In this document: piece after piece, positions 23,640-35,000 of the stretch
Layout: each line of letters opens with the position of its first letter
Position numbering within the stretch: the first letter of the stretch is position 1
Assembly (NCBI RefSeq): GCF_024166365.1
Contig: NC_064839.1
Location: 14,680,878-14,744,877 of the forward strand
Origin: Elephas maximus indicus
Lineage: Eukaryota > Chordata > Mammalia > Proboscidea > Elephantidae
DNA length: 64,000 bases
Reading direction: 5' to 3'
The notes under the pieces: model-generated
What the model was told of the DNA's origin: nothing
Database searches by the model: none
What the model saw: only the letters and a program-made list of their open reading frames with translations
Position numbers and translations under genes: made by a program

Positions 23640-24540
23640 TTTATGTGATTTTTTGTTGTTAAGACTATACACAGCAAAAACGTACCCCGATTCAAGTTTC
23701 TATAATGTGTAATTCAGTGTCGTTGACTACATTCTTTAAGTTGTGCAAGCATTCTCACCCTCCTTTTCTGGGTTGTTCCTTCCCCTATTAAAATAAACTC
23801 CTAGCTGGCCCCTAAGTTTCCTATCTAATCTTTCGAGTTGCTGTTATCATTTTGATCCCATCTAAGTAGTTCTTTAAAAAAGCATATTTAAGGCAGACAT
23901 TCTTTACTAGCTAAACTATTGTTTTTAAGAAGACTTTAGGGAATATTTTTGGTTTAAGGTTTAAAGATGATCTCGGGGCAATAGTTTCAGGGGTTCATCC
24001 ACCCTCCATGGCTCCAGAAAATCTGGATTCCATGAGAATTCTGTTCTGCATTTCCTACTTTTGATCAGGATTCTTCCAGAGAACCTTTAACCAAAATGGT
24101 CAGTAATGGTAGACAGGCACCATCCATTTCTTTTTGGTCTCATGGCAAAAGGGGTAGTTGTTTGGGAGGCAATTAAACCACACATTCCACATTTCTATTC
24201 CTCCTATTCCTATTCCTGAGTTTCCTTCTTCCACTGTTGCTCCAGGGGAATAAGAGACCAACACCTAATAGCGTGTTCAGTGCTCCTGTGCTACCTCCTA
24301 GTTCTTTGCATAGTGCCTAGGGTCTTAAAAGTTTGTAAGTGGTTCCTTCAATATGTAAGCAAATTTTCCTGCTTTGTTCTTGTTTGTTGGCTTATGTCTT
24401 AGAGATCCTTGAGATAGTAATAAAGGCTTCCTCGAGTGCTTCTTGGGTACCCTTTGTTTCATATACTGTGATCTTGTTTAATTCTGACGACTCTGAGTCC
24501 CATTGTTTTATGAGAAAACAAGTGGCTTAGAAGTGTTCAA
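23640..24540 (-). repeat. Afrotherian L1 3' UTR, antisense
   Basis: Typical blocks in antisense order: 'agactatacacagcaaaaac', 'tctttcgagttgctgttatc', 'tttcaggggttcatccaccc', 'atggtagacaggcaccatcc' and 'gtctcatggcaaaag'. It belongs to a different L1 subfamily from those at 41.7 and 58.2 kb. The 250 bp to the right hold nothing recognisable. Confidence 0.65.
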
Positions 24541-24807
24541 AGCAAAGTATAGAGAACCCTATGCTGTCTCAAAGTATAAATACAATAAAATATATGTTGG
24601 GGCAGAACCTGCCCCCTGTGGTGGTGACAGGAATGCCCATGACAGACTCCGGAAGCCTCACCAGTTGAGGGCCAGTTGGTAGGAAAACCAGAACAAAGAG
24701 CTGTTTCAGAAGGAGGTATACCACGAGGTCCAAGACCTGGGGACCCCTCCTCACCACTAGTTCTGCGAGCAAAACTTGGATATTTATTGAAGTCTAACCC
24801 GTAAGCA

Positions 24808-25195
24808 AGCAGCCCTGGTGGTGCAGTGGTTAAGCACTGCCTAACTGAAAAGGGAAACCCTGGCGGCCTAGTGGTTAAGTGCTCTGGCTGCTAACCAAAA
24901 GGTCAGCAGTTTGAATCCACCTGCCACTCACCAGTCACTCCTTGGAAAATCTATGGGGCAGTTCTACCCTGCCCTAGAAGGTCGGTATGAGTCAGATGGA
25001 CTCGACAGCAACGGGAACGGAGTACTAACTTGAAGGTCAGGGGCAAGAACCCACCAGCTGCTCCAGGGGAGAAAAGATCTGGCGATGTGCTCCCGCAAAG
25101 ATTACTGCCTATAAAACCCTATGGGGCAGTTCTACTCTGTCCTGTAGAACGCTGAGCCAGGATTGCATGGCACACAATAACAACCCAACAGCATC
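24808..25195 (+). repeat. AfroSINE inserted into another AfroSINE
   Basis: The outer copy starts 'agccctggtggtgcagtggt' (24808-24852) and resumes with 'gaaggtcaggggcaagaacc' (about 25030-25195, long subtype). The inner full copy, 24853-25029, starts 'aaaccctggcggcctagtgg' and ends 'ggactcgacagcaacggga'. ctaactgaa and ctaacttgaa flank the inner copy as its target duplication. Confidence 0.85.
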
Positions 25196-25298
25196 AATCT
25201 GTGAGCTCTCAAGGAATGGAGGAAGCCGGCCAAGAGAGAGGCTCAGGGCAGAGACCTGGTAGTCAAAATTATAACAAGCTTATTCAGACCGGCAGGAA

Positions 25299-25375
25299 AC
25301 CCTGGTGGCGTAGTGGTTAAGCGCTACGGCCGCTAACCAAAGGGTCGGCAGATTATTATTATTTTTTTTTAATTC
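25299..25375 (+). repeat. 3'-less AfroSINE at the CpG-island edge
   Basis: Only the tRNA-like head is present ('aaaccctggtggcgtagtgg' to 'aaagggtcggcag'), followed by an 'attattatta' plus T-run tail. attcagaccgg before and attcagactgg after look like its target duplication, so the short form was probably inserted as such. Confidence 0.7.
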
Positions 25376-25584
25376 AGACTGGAGGGCCGACTTGCCTCTC
25401 CGCGGTGGATAAAACCCAGGCTCGGCTTTGAGGTGGTCCTGGGGGCCGGAGCGAAACAATTACCTGGCACCGCCCACTGAGACTCTGCAGCTGGCCCCGG
25501 GCGCGGGTACCACATTGCGCCTCCCTGCGTGCTCCTCCCCGCCCCCTGCTCCTCCGGGCCGCTCGGGGGCGCTGTGCACGGGCC

Positions 25585-25663
25585 GGCCGTTGTCGGGCCG
25601 TTGGGCGCGCCACGTGCTTTTTGGAAGCCTCGATGCTAGCGCCTGGCCGGGGCGGGGCCGTTG
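25585..25663 (+). promoter_or_regulatory. TDRD12: Three MYB-type CCGTTG motifs
   Basis: CCGTTG, the reverse complement of the MYB core CAACGG, occurs at 25587, 25598 and 25658, each preceded by GG. A-MYB (MYBL1) is known to activate piRNA-pathway genes in spermatocytes, so these are plausible control sites for TDRD12. Occupancy is not shown. Confidence 0.4.
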
Positions 25664-26047
25664 TGTGCGCGCGGCAGGCGGGGGAAGGCGGGCGAGGTCT
25701 CGGGCGCGCCACGGGTGGCGTCGAGGCTGGAGGACGGAGCGCGTCCGCCTGCGGGTGCGTGGCGGCCGGGACTGCGGGGCCGGGTGGCCCGGAGCTGGGC
25801 GCGCGGGTGACCGCGGCGGTGACTGGGGGAGAGGAGGTCGGAGCCGCGTCCTGGCGGCGGCGCAGCCACGGCGCGGCCCTTGCGGAGGGCGGAGGCGCTA
25901 GTCTCTCCAGGGCGCGCGGACGCCCGCCAGAAGTTCACTCCGCGTGAGTGGAGAGGGAAGCGCCGGAGGCGGCGCGGTCGGCCGGCCCCGCTACCGTGCG
26001 CGTCTTCTCGGCTGGTCCGCGGGTCAGGCAGGGAGGCGCCGGCGAAG

Positions 26048-26071
26048 ATGCTCGAGGTCCTGGTGCTGAAG
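26048..26071 (+). CDS. TDRD12: TDRD12 coding exon 1 (8 codons)
   Basis: MLEVLVLK, ending at the donor AAG|gtgagc, phase 0. The ATG context gcgaagATGc is moderate. The start was chosen because it aligns with the human start MLQLLVLK. Confidence 0.9.
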
Positions 26072-29000
26072 GTGAGCGAGCGCGACACCCTGGGGGCCGC
26101 GTCCTCCGACCCATCTCCCCCACGCCCACTCCGGGCGGAAGCCCAAAAACCCGGAGATGGAGCTGCGTTCAAGTTTATTGCAGATAAAGAACAAACTTTT
26201 TTTTTTTAAGTGTGTCTCACGTAGTGCGTGGGTCAAACGTATACAGATTATTTTTTGTTATCAGAAACTTTGTTATCGCTACCTGCGTGTCCTGCAGGTA
26301 TGTACGTGTTTACAAAATCTGGCAACCTTATGGAGAGCGACCGACGCTAACCCGTTGCCCCCCTACCCACCCCCGCCTTGGGACTGCTTTGGGTGAGGGC
26401 CCCCTCGCGCCCCGGGTTTCCCGTTTCCCTCCCCCAAAGTGGGCCCTGTCTAGGTGGGCTCCTGCCCCAGGACTGGGGCGGGGGTGACCTGTATCTATCT
26501 CCCAGACCTCACCTGGCGCACTCCTGGTGGGGACCTCTGCCTCCTCGTGCCCCTTCTCCCTACCACGGGGGTCCGCTCAGTTAGGTCTGGGCCCCGCGGG
26601 CTCTTCGGGGCGCCGGTCCTCTGACCCGGGGGTGGGGAAGTGGCTCGCCGCCCATCGTGCCTCCTGGGCGCTCCCCTGGACAAAACGCTTTTTCGGTTTT
26701 GAGTCTGGGGAGGGCTCACTGGTGATGCTGGGGACTGGGGAGGCGTGGTGTGTTCACGATGTTACTTGGAAGTTTACGAACCAGAGCAGGGGGGCGGTTT
26801 GGATTATTAGTAAAAGGAAACGTAAGTCACTTAAAAAAAAAAAGTCATTTCAGTGGGCAGAGGAGAGGGCCATAGCAAATGGTAGGATATTTTAAACCAA
26901 CCTTCGTTCTCGTATTTACGTCTTCCGTACTTTGTGAATAAAAATGCACATACGTTTGGAACAGCTGAATCTTACAGCGGATTTACTCTTGAGACTTTTG
27001 AGGTCTAGCTAGCTCCATTTCACCCATTAGGTGCTTCCATCAGGCCTAACTACTGATAGTGTATTTCTCCTATAACCAGGTGGGGCTCTTCCGGGGCTAC
27101 CCTATCCTGCCGTAGACAGGAATTTGGCAGGATGACTGGACTCACTGCCTTGTGCTTGGGAACTTCTCCCCCTTTGGCTGGACACAGGGACCCCTTGTTC
27201 CCTTTTATATCTACCCCGTCAGCCCTGCCACTAGGTCCAGCTCTTGCCCTGTTTATCCTCTGAGCAAATCCCCTGTTCATATATAGGAGTTTTTCTCTAT
27301 GTGTAGTCCTCCAAATTGTAGCTTTTGCATGGATTAAATATTTTTTGGATGGTATCTTAGTTATCTAGTACTGCTATACAACAGAAATGCCACAAGTGGA
27401 TGGCTTTAAAAAACGAATTTTTTCTCTTGACGGTTTAGGAGGCTAGAAGTCTGAATTCAGAATGAAGCTGTCAACTTATAGGTTCTTGTCCAGCAGACTG
27501 GTGAATTGAAGTCAGCCAGACACAGAGTTGGGAGAACAGAAAGGTTTATTCACAGTTTGCAAACTGGGAGACAGCTGGGGTCTGGTGACCTAAGGCTGCC
27601 AGCTCCCTGAACTAGGGCAGGTTTGCTCCTTATGTAGGGAGTGACATACACATGCATGAACAGTGAGGGGAGGATCTTCAGTCTTGTGATGTGTGCCCAG
27701 TGTGCATAATTTTAGTGAATGGATTTTTGTGCTTGGCTCTAAAAGTACTGGGGACACCCCTGAAAAAATGGTGAGGGCTCCCTACTGTCATCCCAGGAAG
27801 GTCATATAGGGGGTAGATTGAAAGCAAGCCTGGGCCTCCACCTCAGGTGAAGTGGTGTAAAAGTTGTAACAGAAATGTAGCAAGAGTAGACTTTTTTGAA
27901 AAACAACTACTATGGGATGGTTAATAACCCTTTCATGACTGCCTGCTTCCAGAGCGCCAGCTCTATGGGAAAGTTTTTACTCTCTGTCGGAAGGTCCTTG
28001 TCTCTTCACCTTCTGTTTCCTGGTTCATTGGAGATCTCCATATGCCTCAGCATCTCTCTTCCCCCATATCTGCTTCTCTTGTACCTTTGGTTGACTGTTT
28101 AAGACAGGCACTTGTCAAGAATCTGTTAGCTCACTTAGAGACGGTTACCGTCATTCTAAGGTATATGGTTTTGTGGCTCTACTTTTAGATCCTGCATTGA
28201 TTTGTTTCGCTTGTGTTTTTACAGATTGAAGATCCAGGATGCTTCTGGGTTATTATGAAGGGATACAGTCCCTTTTTAGATCATGAAATGGACTATCAAA
28301 AACTAAATAGTGCCATGAATGACTTCTATAGCAGCAAGTATCAGGATATAAAAATAAAACCATTGATGTTGGAAGAAGGGCAGGTATGTATCTAAATGTG
28401 CATTAAACGCTGTTTTAAGATACTCCTCAGAATGTGAATATTTTGACAACTAAGATAACCAGAGCTTTTAGAGTATTTTAGTTGCTTGTAGTCATTGCAT
28501 TGTACTAGGTTCTTTTGGTTGCACAAGTTTCAGGCAGTTCATGGGAGTTTTTGTGTAAGGTCTGTGTGGGGTGGTGAGGTGGAATCTCATCTAAATGCAT
28601 CCTAGATCTGGGAGCCAGGGGATTACTCTAGGTGAAGTACAGGTGTAGGGACCTCAGCACAGAGCACAGGGATCTTCAATCTAGGGCTGACACCTACCTT
28701 TTGGTTGCTGTCCTGACTTCGGCCAACTCATGCTTCTTTATTTCTCTGATTTATATCATGGCCCTCTTTCCTTCCTTTCCATTGCCTGGTTCTTTGCATG
28801 GAGCAGTCATATTTCCAATGAGTTTCAATGTTTCTGATAGTGTTGTAGAAAAATGTGTGAACTCTGTATGAAGGAAACTAATCATTAGTAGTAACACTGT
28901 ATTTTTTCCTACACCATTGACTTGTTGAGAAAACACAACCAGGGAAACTGTCCTTCTGAAATTGCTCCACATTTTGGACAGCCTGATGGCTTCCACACAA

Positions 29001-32000
29001 TGGTGTTGAAGGTCTACCCCCTCTGCTTTCTGTGGACAGATGGGAAAATGTGAAGCTTGGGTTAGGTTTAGTATCACTTTTTTTTTTTGTTGTTGTTGCA
29101 AGAATGGGTGGTGCAGTGAACTTCATGTTATATTGACTTGAGAGACACTTTTGGGGACTTTGTTTTGAGTACTTTGGTCGTGTTATCATGAGGGGCTGGT
29201 CCCTGGAGAAGGACATCATCCTTGGTAAAGTAGAGGGTCAGCAAAAAGAGCAAGACCCTCAAGGAGATGGATTGACCCAGGAACTGCAACAGTGGGTTTC
29301 AGTATAGCAATGATTGTGAGAATGGTGCCGGACCAAGCAGTGTTTCGTTCTGTTGTGCATAGGGCCCCTTTGAGTCAGAACCAACTCGACAGCACCTAAG
29401 AAGATCGACCAGAGGGTTCAGATGATGACAACTCAGTCCCTCCTTTGTGGCACTGACGATTAGCTTTTCATGTAACAACTTTACCACTGTTCAAATCAGG
29501 TCTTTTTTTCAAGCTCATAAAATGGTTTTTCTCATTCTTGCTGCATTCATGAGCAGAAATTCTGTGTAGAGCTTTGCTTCATCTATGAAGACAATGTAGT
29601 TACCCTGTAATAATCGTACTGGAAAGGTGGAAAAATGGCTTGATTCTTCCCATTAGCAATTTCCAGTGTAGCGACCTGTGCCTATCTCCTGTGGTATCCA
29701 GAGTTTTTTTTTTTAGTATTGTGGTCTTGTGAACTTATGGCTTTTGATATATTCATCAGTTACATGCACTGTACTTTTGATGCTTAAAATTGTCTCATCT
29801 TCGGCTAGTGGAAGCCCCTACATAACACAATTTCAGAGTTGATCAGTCATGTAAATTATTAATTATCCATAGCATCCCTACAAGGTGCCAGCACTTTAGC
29901 ATTGTCTTAGCTATGTAGTGCTGCTGTAATAGAAATACCAGAAGTGGATGGCTTTAACAAACAAGTTTATTCTCTTCACAGTTGGAGGCTAGAAGTCCAA
30001 ATTCAGGGCGCCGGCTCTAGGGGAAGGCTTTCTCTGTCTGTCGGCTCTGGGGGAAGGTCCTTGTTATCAGTTTTCCCTAGGTCTAGGAGCTTCTCAGGAC
30101 AGGGACCCCAGGTCCAAAGGACTGGTTGCTCCAGGCTCTTCTTTTTTGGTGGTAGGAGGTCCCCCTCCTCCCTGTTTGCTTCTCTTTTATATTTCAAATG
30201 ATATTTATTCAAGGTACAACCTAGTTTTGTAGATTGAGTCCTGCCTCGTTAGCATTATTAAAAAAAAAAAAAAAGAAACTCAGCTGTCAAGTCGATTCCA
30301 ACCCGTAGATTCCAACCCATAGTGACCATATAGGACAGAGTAGAACTGCCCCATAGGGTTTCCAAGGAGTGGTTGGTGCATTTGAACTGCCACCCTTTTG
30401 GTAGCTCTTAACGGCTTTGCCACCAGGACTCCCGTTAACATCATAGAGGTTAGGATTTACAACACATAGGATAATCACATCGGATGACAAAATGGTGGAA
30501 AACCACACAATAACAAGAATCCTGGCCTAGCCCAGTTGACACACATTTTTGGGGGACAAAATTCAATCCATAACAAGCATCAAACAAATACTCTGCATCC
30601 TTTATCAGAATTTCTTTTGGATCGTTTGAGTTTTGGATTATTTGAGGTTCTTACGAATCCATCCTTTGCAGAATTGGCTGCCTTGTATTTTCCAATTTAA
30701 ATTTCTAAGAGGAAGACTCTCCACTGGCTGCCTTCTTCCCTCTTTGGGTACAGTTCTCCCCATTGGACCCCGTTATAAATCTGTGGTCAGCATATGGTTC
30801 GCTTGTCTCTGGATTGCCAGTCAGGTCGTCTGTGTCCTGGAGGTCTTTGGTACATTCAGGGTGCCAGGGGCTGTCACTTCAGCTAATAGGCATTTAGTTA
30901 CTCAGTTATTCAACAAGTAGCGTTTGGAGACTTCATATATGTCAGGCAGTGTTATAGGTGATGGGGATATGGCATTAAACAAAATGGACAGAAATCCACC
31001 ATCCTGGAGCTGATACCCAGCTGCGGAAGACGATAAACGAATGTTGGTATTGTTAGGTGCCATCCAGTCGGCTCTGACTCATAGTGACCCTGTGTACTAC
31101 AGAACAAAACACTGCCTGGTCCTGCGCCATGCACACAGTTGTTATGCTTGAGCCCATTGTTGCAGGCACTGTGTCACTCCATCTCGTTGAGGGTCTTTCT
31201 CTTTTGACCTTTTACTTTACCAAGCATGATGTCCTCCTGATAACATGTCCAAAGTGTGTGAAATGTAGTCTTGCCATCCTCGGTTGTAAGGAGCATTCTT
31301 GCTGTACTTCTTCCAAAACAGTTTTGTTTGTCTTTTGGTAGCCCGTAGCATATTCAGTATTTTTCACCAACGCCACAGTTCAAAGGTGTCAGTTCTTTCT
31401 TGGTCTTCCTTCATTGTCCAGCTTTCACATGGTTATGATGTGATTGAAAATACCATGGCCTGGGTCAGGCGCACTTCAGTCTTCAAGGTGACATCTTTGG
31501 TTTTCAACCCTTTAGAGAGGTCTTTCACAGCAGATTTGCCCAGTGCGATGCATCTTTCGATTTCTTAACTGCCGCTTCCGTGGGTGTTGATTGTGGATCC
31601 AGTAAAATGAAATCCTTGACAGCTTCAGTCTTTTCCCTGCTTATCATGATACTGCTTATTGGTCCAGTTGTAAGGATATTTGTTTTCTTTATGTTGAGGT
31701 GTAATCCATACTGAAGGCTGTGGTCTTTGATGGTCGGTAAGTGCTTTAAGTCCTCTTGCTTTCAGCAAGCAAGGTTGTGTCATCTGCATAATGCAGGTTG
31801 TTAATGAGTCTTCCTCCAATACTGATGCCATGTTCTTCTTCATAATAGTCCACCTTCTCAGATTATTTGCTCAGCATACAGAGTGAATAAGTATGGTGAA
31901 AGGATACAACCCTGACACACACCTTTCCTGACTTTAACCACACAGCATCCCCTTGTTCTGTTCAAACAGCTGCCTCTTGATCTTGTACAGTTTCCTCATG

Positions 32001-35000
32001 AGCACAGTTAAGTGTTCTGGAATTCCCATTCTTTGCAGTGTTATCCATAATTTATTATGATCCACACAGTTGAATGCCTTTGCATAGTCAATAAAACACA
32101 GGTAAACATCCTTCTGGTATTCTTTGCTTTCAGCCGGGATCCTTCTGACATTAGCAGTGATATTCCTGGTTCCACGTCCTCTTCTGAATGGAGCCTGAAT
32201 TTCTGGCAGCTCCTTGTAGATACACGGCTGCAGCCACTTTTGAATCATCTTCGGCAAAATTTTACTTTCGTGTGGTATTAATGATACAGTTCGATAAGTT
32301 CCACATTCTGTAGGATCACCTTTCTTGGGAATAGGCATAAATACGGATCTCTTTCAGTCACTTGGCCAAGTACTGTCTTCCAGATTTCTTGGCACAGATA
32401 AGTGGGCACTTGCAGCGCTGCATCCATCTGTTGAAACATCTCAGTTGATATTCCATGAATTCCTGGAGTCTTGTTTTTTGCTGATGCTTTCAGTGCAGCT
32501 TGGACTTCTTCCTTCAGTACCAGTGGTTCCTGATCATATGTTAACTCTTGAAATGGTTGAATGCTGACCAGTTCTTTTGACTCTGTGTATTCCTTCCATC
32601 TCTTTTTGATGCTCCCTGCATCATTTGATGTTTTCCCCATGGAATCTTTCACTATTGCAACTCAAGGCTTGAATTTTTTCTTCATTTCTTTTCAGCTTGA
32701 GAAATGCTGTGTGTTCTTCCCTTCTGGTTTTCTATCTCTAGCTTTTTGCACATGCCATTACGTACTTTGTCTTCTCAAGCCACACTTTGAAATCTTCTGT
32801 TTAGTTCCTTTACTTCATTCTTTCTTCCTTTTGTTTTAGCTGCTCAGTGGTCAAGAGAACGTTTCAGAGTCTCTTCTGGCATCCATTTTGTACTTTTCTT
32901 TCTTTCCTGTCTTTTTGATGACCTCTTGATGTCTTCACGGATGATGCCTTTGATGTCATTCCACAGCTCATCTGGTCTTCAGTAGTCAGTGTTTAGTGCG
33001 TCAAATCTATTCCTGAGGTGGTTTCTAAATCCTGGTGGAATATACTCAGGGTCCTACTTGAGCTCTCATGGACTTGTTCTATTTTTCTTCAGGTTCAGCT
33101 TGAACTTGCGAATGAGCAATTGATGGTCCATTCCGCATTTGGCCCCGGCCTTGTTCTGGCTGATGATACTGAGGTTTTCCATTGTCTCTTTCCACAGATG
33201 TAGTCGATTTGATTCCTGTGTATTCCATCTGGTGAGGTCCACGTGTATAGTCACTGTTTGTGTTGGTGAAAAAAGTTATTTGCAATGAAAAAGTCGTTGG
33301 TCTTGCAAAACTCTGTTATGAAATCTCCGGCATCGTTTCCATCACCAAGGCTATATTTTCCAATTACTCATCCTTTTAATACACCTTAGAGGATGGTAAC
33401 AGGCGCAGAAAGTAGGACAGGGAGTACCAGCCTGGGGCTGCATTTCAAATTGGTCAGGCACATGATTGACAACCGTTGGTAGGCTTTGTTCTCTGACATA
33501 AGAAGGTAAAGCGATGCCTTTTCCTTATTTTACTTTGTTAAAATTGTTTTTAGTTGAGGGATTAAAGCAATTTTAAAAAGAAAAACAGTGAATTAGAATT
33601 CAGGTGACTTGTGTAGTTACCGAGGCTCATTTACAGACAAGCAGTGTTTAGCTTGGGCAGGTCCAGCCTCTTTGCTTCTCCTTCCCGTAGAGTAGAATGT
33701 CAGCTAAGGTGATCTTAGGAGAATACCTTTCAGTTCTCTCATTTTTATGACTACAGATGTTAATACTGAAGTTAAAAAAAAATAATAACTTTCCTTTTTA
33801 TTTTGTAGGTTTGTGTGGTTTATTGTCAGGAGCTGAAGTGCTGGTGCAGGGCTGTTATTAAGTCAATCATGTCTTCGGCCGACCACTATCTGGCAGAATG
33901 TTTCCTTGTTGATTTTGCCAAGTACATCCCAGTAAAATCTAAAAAGTGCGTATGTATTTACTTTGCCTCACACTCTGTAAGAAGACAAATATCAGTTTTT
34001 AAGGAGAATGTCACTTTCAAAGTGAGGGGATAGAAGTGATTATTTCTTGAGAAAAGAGGAAACTGGAATTGCTTGGCTCCACGAAGTGATGCAGGTTCTG
34101 ATTCCGTATCCACTGAGCGAAGAGAAGGTGGCCGTGGTAAAGTCTCGGGCGTGTGCGGCTTGTCCTCCACCTTCCTTCCTGGCAGGCCAGGGCGGGTACA
34201 GCTTGTTCTCTCTGCGTCTCCTTAGAGCTCTCTGCCAGCCTGCTCGCCTGGCACGTCCTCTTCTTTTTTCTTGTGAGGACGTGGGCCCTTTAGGGAGGCT
34301 TGGCTGCAGGTACAGAGATGTCCTTTTTACCTCTGTAGGTAGCTTTTCTAGAGGCAGCAGAGTATACGTTGAAATGTGCATTCCTGTTTCCGTATGAACA
34401 TAGGTTGCTTAACGAAGCAAGACTGTGACTTTTCCATAAGGTGGGGAGAAGGTTGGGAACGAGCTGGTTGTCGGGTAGTGGCTGCACAGTCCTCAGGGAT
34501 TGCCAGGCCACGCGTCGCAGGAAGCGGTAGCCACAGGTCAGTGTTGATGTTCTGTGGTGGTATTTTTCATAGCTTTCTGTCCCAAAGTAAGAGGATGTCA
34601 GTGTAATATATAAACGCCAGGACCTTTCTTTCACTGAAGAAAGAGCAATACCAAATAGACTTCAGTTGCAGTGAGAGATTCGTCTTGAAAAAAGGTTTCA
34701 TGGCAGAAGGGGCTGATCAGACATTGGGATTTGGCAAAGATGTAAGAAAACAGTCGGTACCTTTCTTGCTTTGTGATTCTGTACCTTTATAGTCATAATT
34801 GTTACCAGAGTAATTACTGTGTTTTACTGTTTTGTGAGATTTTTGTTTCCGTATTTGGAGTTTTAAGTTTATTTTAGGCAAGAGAATCATATGAGTAAAT
34901 AGAGCTTGGCGGGGGGGAGGCTTCAAGGGGCAGTTAGTACAGCCAGTTGTTTCTAAACCGTCCAAGACAAAAGATGGCCAGGCTGCCCGCACAGGGCACA

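Larger units (their letters stand above)
25380..26560. promoter_or_regulatory. TDRD12: TDRD12 CpG island and promoter
   Basis: A GC-rich, CpG-dense block surrounds coding exon 1 with no TATA box evident. It contains an E-box cacgtg at 25611 and three same-strand GGCCGTTG copies at about 25585, 25596 and 25656. Long open frames on both strands are by-products of base composition. Confidence 0.7.

Noticed and set aside
25374-26719. Several open frames of 70-178 residues in the TDRD12 CpG island
   Set aside because: Composition-driven, rich in Arg/Gly/Pro, overlapping on both strands, with no conserved domain.
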